A DNA stretch of 64,000 nucleotides from Enterococcus ureilyticus (GTDB taxonomy: Bacteria; Bacillota; Bacilli; Lactobacillales; Enterococcaceae), in contig NZ_MIKC01000038.1 of assembly GCF_001730315.1 (NCBI RefSeq), positions 1-64,000 of the forward strand. Reading direction: 5' to 3'. The notes under the pieces were generated by a model that did no database searches, was not told where the DNA came from, and was given only the letters and a program-made list of their open reading frames with translations. Both the position numbers and the translations under genes were made by a program. The first letter of the stretch is position 1; each line of letters begins with the position of its first letter. Below are positions 60,934-64,000 of this stretch, in pieces.

Positions 60934-63900
60934 CACCTGCTCCTCCTTCCTGTTCATTTTCAACCAAGCGATCCATCACTTCTTTTTTAGATAATGTTTC
61001 AATTCGATTATAGTTATTCTCTTTTAACATCACATCAAAATTACAAACACTTCTAAATGGGCAAAAACGACAAGCAATTCGCTCTTTCCCCTGATACGCT
61101 GGATTCAAATCAATTTCTCCACTCGTGACTTTGTTACCTGCTTCGATAAATTTACTACGATTATGGTTCAGTAACGCGTCTAGTTCAGGTTCTGTCACAA
61201 ATTTATCTTCTTGACGACGTCCTGGTTTAATAATTTCTTTTGCCGATTCTTCAATTGGAAAGATCAATGAACTTTGTTTTGCCTGTAAACTTTTGTCTAG
61301 ATTTTCAAGTAAAATCGGATCATTCAATAACAGACCGTCATACTGAAATTTCTTTAATAGCTGCTGTTCTTTTTTATCATTTGTCTCGAAGGGAAGAATC
61401 GGATTGTGAACATGTAGATAAAATGAACCAGCAGGCTTAGCAGGCTGACCAACTAAATTCACCGCATCCATCAAAGCCACATCCAAATACGTCAGCATCT
61501 GCATGGCTAGTCCATAATAAGCTTCTGTAATATTAAATTTTTTATGACTAGACTTATAATCGACTACGCCTAAATAAACAGATTCTGGTGTCACTAGCTG
61601 ATCCAAACGATCTATTTTCCCTCTAACACTGATATTCCCACCATTTTTTAAAGGTAATTCCAGTCCTTTGATTCCTTTTTGACTAGCGATCTGCCCAAAC
61701 AATACTTCGGTTTGAACAGCAGACATGCCGCTGCGTTCGCTTTGACGTCTCAAAGCCCAGCTAACTTTTTTGATCGTTTGCCCTAATTGATAGCGAATAT
61801 AATTCATACGACTAGAAGAGTCTAGAATCGAAAATTTTATTTCACCAAAAACAACATTTAGGATCTGTTCCGTAAATTCACTGACTTCACGATCTGTCAA
61901 TTCAGATAATTGTTTTTTTTGCATGATTAATAACTTAAAGAATTGATCCAGTGCTTCGTGGAAAAAATCACCTGTAGCAGCTGGAGATAATCCAAAAACA
62001 TCTCTTTCTTTCAGCCCTAGACCAAAACGAGCAAAATATTGATATTGACAGCGATAAAAGCTTTCCATTCTTGACACAGAGGTATAGATTTGTTTGCCAT
62101 ATAAATCCTCTGCTAAAGAATCTGTTAAATTTTCTGGTAAATTTTGATGGCCTAAGCTTTCAAAAATATGTTGTGCCAATGATGCATAGGAGTGTTCCAT
62201 TAATTCACGCTCTAACAGTAGCCATAATGGTCGTATGCCTTCATGCGTTTCCTTTTTTTGCCGCTTCAAATTGGTTAAATCACTGATCAACGTTCTGTAA
62301 GTTCCCACATGTTCTAAGGACGCCTGCTCATCATCTGTGATCATAAGTGCATTTTTCGACTGTATTTTCACTCCTAAGTCATTTTGAATATTCACTAAAT
62401 AACTAGAAACCTTCACATCTTTAGAGGTATCTTTCACACTTGGATATGAGAAGTATAAACGTTCAGTCGCTGAAGCAAACATGATGTAGGCAATGAACGG
62501 TTCCTTGGCTATACTTTTTCGGGTATCATTCAGCAAGAATTGACCTTCCTCTAAATGACCATTGACGAATTGTCGCTCTTCATCTGAAAGTAATGTTTTA
62601 TTATCAAACTTTTGTGGAAATACTTGGTCCGTTAAACCTATCACAAAAACAACTTTTGCTTGACCTGGCCTAGCTAAATCAATTGCTCTGACTTGAACCT
62701 GATCAATTGCTGTTGGTACTTTATTATACCGTAGCCCCTCTAAACCACTGGAAAAAATTTCTTCGAAAGTATCTAAGTCAAATAATTCGGCCCCATAGAT
62801 CGTTACATACTCATCTAATAAGTTCATCAAAGCTTCCCAAGTTTGTTCATGGTTACGAGCAGCTTCTAATTGCCCACGTTCGATTGCTTGAGTACGCCAC
62901 ATCATCAATTGTTTTTCAACGCCATTACTTACTAAGAAACGATAAAAATAGTCAGCTGCTTCAATCCCCGTTTCAGCACTTTCAAGTTTCTTGAAAAAAG
63001 CAGGTATATGATTTTGAATCATCTGTCGAACAATATTCGCATCTTTTTCGATCAGCTCAGTATTGTCTTGTTGATCTGCCTCAAAATCATAGCGGATGAA
63101 ATGCCAGTCCTTATCTGTTTCCCAATGATATCCTTCATAACCATAGGCTAGAACGACATTTTCTGTTACATCAATTTTACGCCGCCATTCATCTCGTTCC
63201 GTTTGCCATTCTTCTAGAGAGAGTTGATCGGCAATCGGGAAAAATAATTCTGTTCTTAGAAAACGCAAAACATCCCGATAACGATAGTGATAATTGTGGA
63301 TTGAAAATACAGATTGAATAAACTCAACTAGTGGATGCTGCTCCATTGCCATATCACGATCTAAATAAACCGGAATCTCGTGGAGCGTAAATAGTGGTTC
63401 AATCAACGTTTCATAGCTATCCAATTCTCTTGTCAGCAACTGAATATCTTTATATCGATAATTTTCTTCAACTACTAATCTTCTAATTTCTTTTGCGATG
63501 TGATTGATTTCTTCTTTGGGATTTTCAGCACACCAAAATTGTAAATGCTCATCAGTTACTTGTGCTTGTCTTCTTTTCGGACGACTTTCTTGCGCTTCTA
63601 TCCAATAGTTTCCAAGCGTTTGAAGACTGTTATCGGCAACTAAAAAATGATTCTTTTCTATATAATCAGGTAATATCGCTGTCGATGATTTTCTAGCTAA
63701 TTGATACAGTTTGTGGTATGTCGTACCCGTTTCATAAAACAAATTCATCATCGTCGGTACTTCATTCGGATATTTTTTATCTACTACTAAAGATATCTTA
63801 ACTTCTCCACCTCGACGCATCAACGTCTCGATCAACTTCAATTCTCTTGCTGAAAAATTATGATAGCCATTAATCACAAATAAAACATTACTAAGGTCTT

Positions 63901-64000
63901 TAGACTCTAAATATTCAGTTAAGTAATTAATGATCTCTGCAGACTTGATACCATATTGACTCATCATTACTTCAAATTTCGAAAATATTAATTTGATATC
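60926..64000 (-). CDS. addB: ATP-dependent nuclease subunit AddB (RexB), 5' end cut by window
   Basis: About 1024 residues are seen; the frame is open to the window end (33 nt beyond the first internal ATG at 63967), so the N-terminal part with the expected Walker A lies outside. The visible part has helicase-like segments without complete motifs (AIDLARPGQAKVVFVIGLTDQVFPQ). The C-terminal RecB-type nuclease follows (GVVDYKSSHK, GKIDRLDQ) with iron-sulfur cluster cysteines (FYRCQYQYFARFGLGL and RIACRFCPFRSVCNFD). Partner of AddA in end resection. Confidence 0.95.
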   Translation of the reverse strand, partial: DIKLIFSKFEVMMSQYGIKSAEIINYLTEYLESKDLSNVLFVINGYHNFSARELKLIETLMRRGGEVKISLVVDKKYPNEVPTMMNLFYETGTTYHKLYQLARKSSTAILPDYIEKNHFLVADNSLQTLGNYWIEAQESRPKRRQAQVTDEHLQFWCAENPKEEINHIAKEIRRLVVEENYRYKDIQLLTRELDSYETLIEPLFTLHEIPVYLDRDMAMEQHPLVEFIQSVFSIHNYHYRYRDVLRFLRTELFFPIADQLSLEEWQTERDEWRRKIDVTENVVLAYGYEGYHWETDKDWHFIRYDFEADQQDNTELIEKDANIVRQMIQNHIPAFFKKLESAETGIEAADYFYRFLVSNGVEKQLMMWRTQAIERGQLEAARNHEQTWEALMNLLDEYVTIYGAELFDLDTFEEIFSSGLEGLRYNKVPTAIDQVQVRAIDLARPGQAKVVFVIGLTDQVFPQKFDNKTLLSDEERQFVNGHLEEGQFLLNDTRKSIAKEPFIAYIMFASATERLYFSYPSVKDTSKDVKVSSYLVNIQNDLGVKIQSKNALMITDDEQASLEHVGTYRTLISDLTNLKRQKKETHEGIRPLWLLLERELMEHSYASLAQHIFESLGHQNLPENLTDSLAEDLYGKQIYTSVSRMESFYRCQYQYFARFGLGLKERDVFGLSPAATGDFFHEALDQFFKLLIMQKKQLSELTDREVSEFTEQILNVVFGEIKFSILDSSSRMNYIRYQLGQTIKKVSWALRRQSERSGMSAVQTEVLFGQIASQKGIKGLELPLKNGGNISVRGKIDRLDQLVTPESVYLGVVDYKSSHKKFNITEAYYGLAMQMLTYLDVALMDAVNLVGQPAKPAGSFYLHVHNPILPFETNDKKEQQLLKKFQYDGLLLNDPILLENLDKSLQAKQSSLIFPIEESAKEIIKPGRRQEDKFVTEPELDALLNHNRSKFIEAGNKVTSGEIDLNPAYQGKERIACRFCPFRSVCNFDVMLKENNYNRIETLSKKEVMDRLVENEQEGGAGDE

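Noticed and set aside
1-64000. CRISPR arrays, tRNA or rRNA genes, insertion sequences, prophage
   Set aside because: No spaced direct repeats, cloverleaf-like genes, transposase or phage genes were seen on either strand; the only repeats are short hairpins and one 8-bp tandem.

Overview
The window is low-GC Firmicutes chromosome, most likely Enterococcus. The evidence is gene order (dnaG-rpoD; a fur-type gene near gap and obg; addB-addA near pheS-pheT; murI-rph/rdgB-phosphoesterase), a fused RNase PH/RdgB gene, MprF, a NagE-type PTS transporter beside a BglG-type antiterminator, and Gram-positive expression signals throughout (strong AGGAGG sites, TTG/GTG starts, T-boxes, sigma-A promoters). 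The species cannot be fixed from sequence alone. I see no rRNA, tRNA, CRISPR array, prophage or insertion sequence.

Layout. 1-16.4 kb is mostly housekeeping: obg, gap, a T-box-controlled DAHP synthase, a Fur-family regulator, cvfB, the azlCD branched-chain amino acid exporter, a large zinc-ribbon membrane protein, rpoD, dnaG, an SPFH/NfeD-like pair and a CtpE-like P-type ATPase. 16.4-26.9 kb holds a membrane-anchored lysozyme-like protein, an alpha/beta hydrolase-mprF operon, a PhzF protein, a stand-alone tuf gene with a streptococcus-like sequence, a small cassette of unknown genes, and nagE with its antiterminator. 27-35 kb has rpoE, a YwiB-like gene, an E1 alpha/E1 beta/SorC-regulator operon, and a bh-lipL-HD dNTPase-HAD run. 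35-45.7 kb holds small metabolic and envelope genes, ilvE, an MscS channel and the acetyl-branch lysine/DAP genes dapL and dapH, separated by a divergent MarR-flavodoxin pair. 45.8-64 kb holds cbpB, the murI operon, a polar amino acid ABC transporter, pheST under a T-box, a lone HxlR regulator, and addAB, with addB cut by the window end.

How the parts connect. Amino acid supply is a recurrent theme: two T-boxes with candidate Phe (TTC) specifiers would couple DAHP synthase and PheRS to charged tRNA-Phe, alongside ilvE, azlCD, the ABC importer and dapHL. Envelope functions recur too (MprF, MurI, DapHL, two peptidoglycan hydrolases, SPFH/NfeD, MscS, c-di-AMP-binding CbpB). Many coding starts here were moved inward from the longest possible reading frame because a strong ribosome binding site sits at the inner start.

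The most notable points are the apparently transferred second-type tuf gene, the 22-residue ORF plus two unknown genes beside it, the SorC-linked orphan E1 operon, the MarR-flavodoxin insertion between dapH and dapL with a perfect 17-bp palindrome, an intrinsic-terminator-like hairpin in the dnaG-rpoD leader, and the unusual zinc-ribbon membrane protein next to rpoD.
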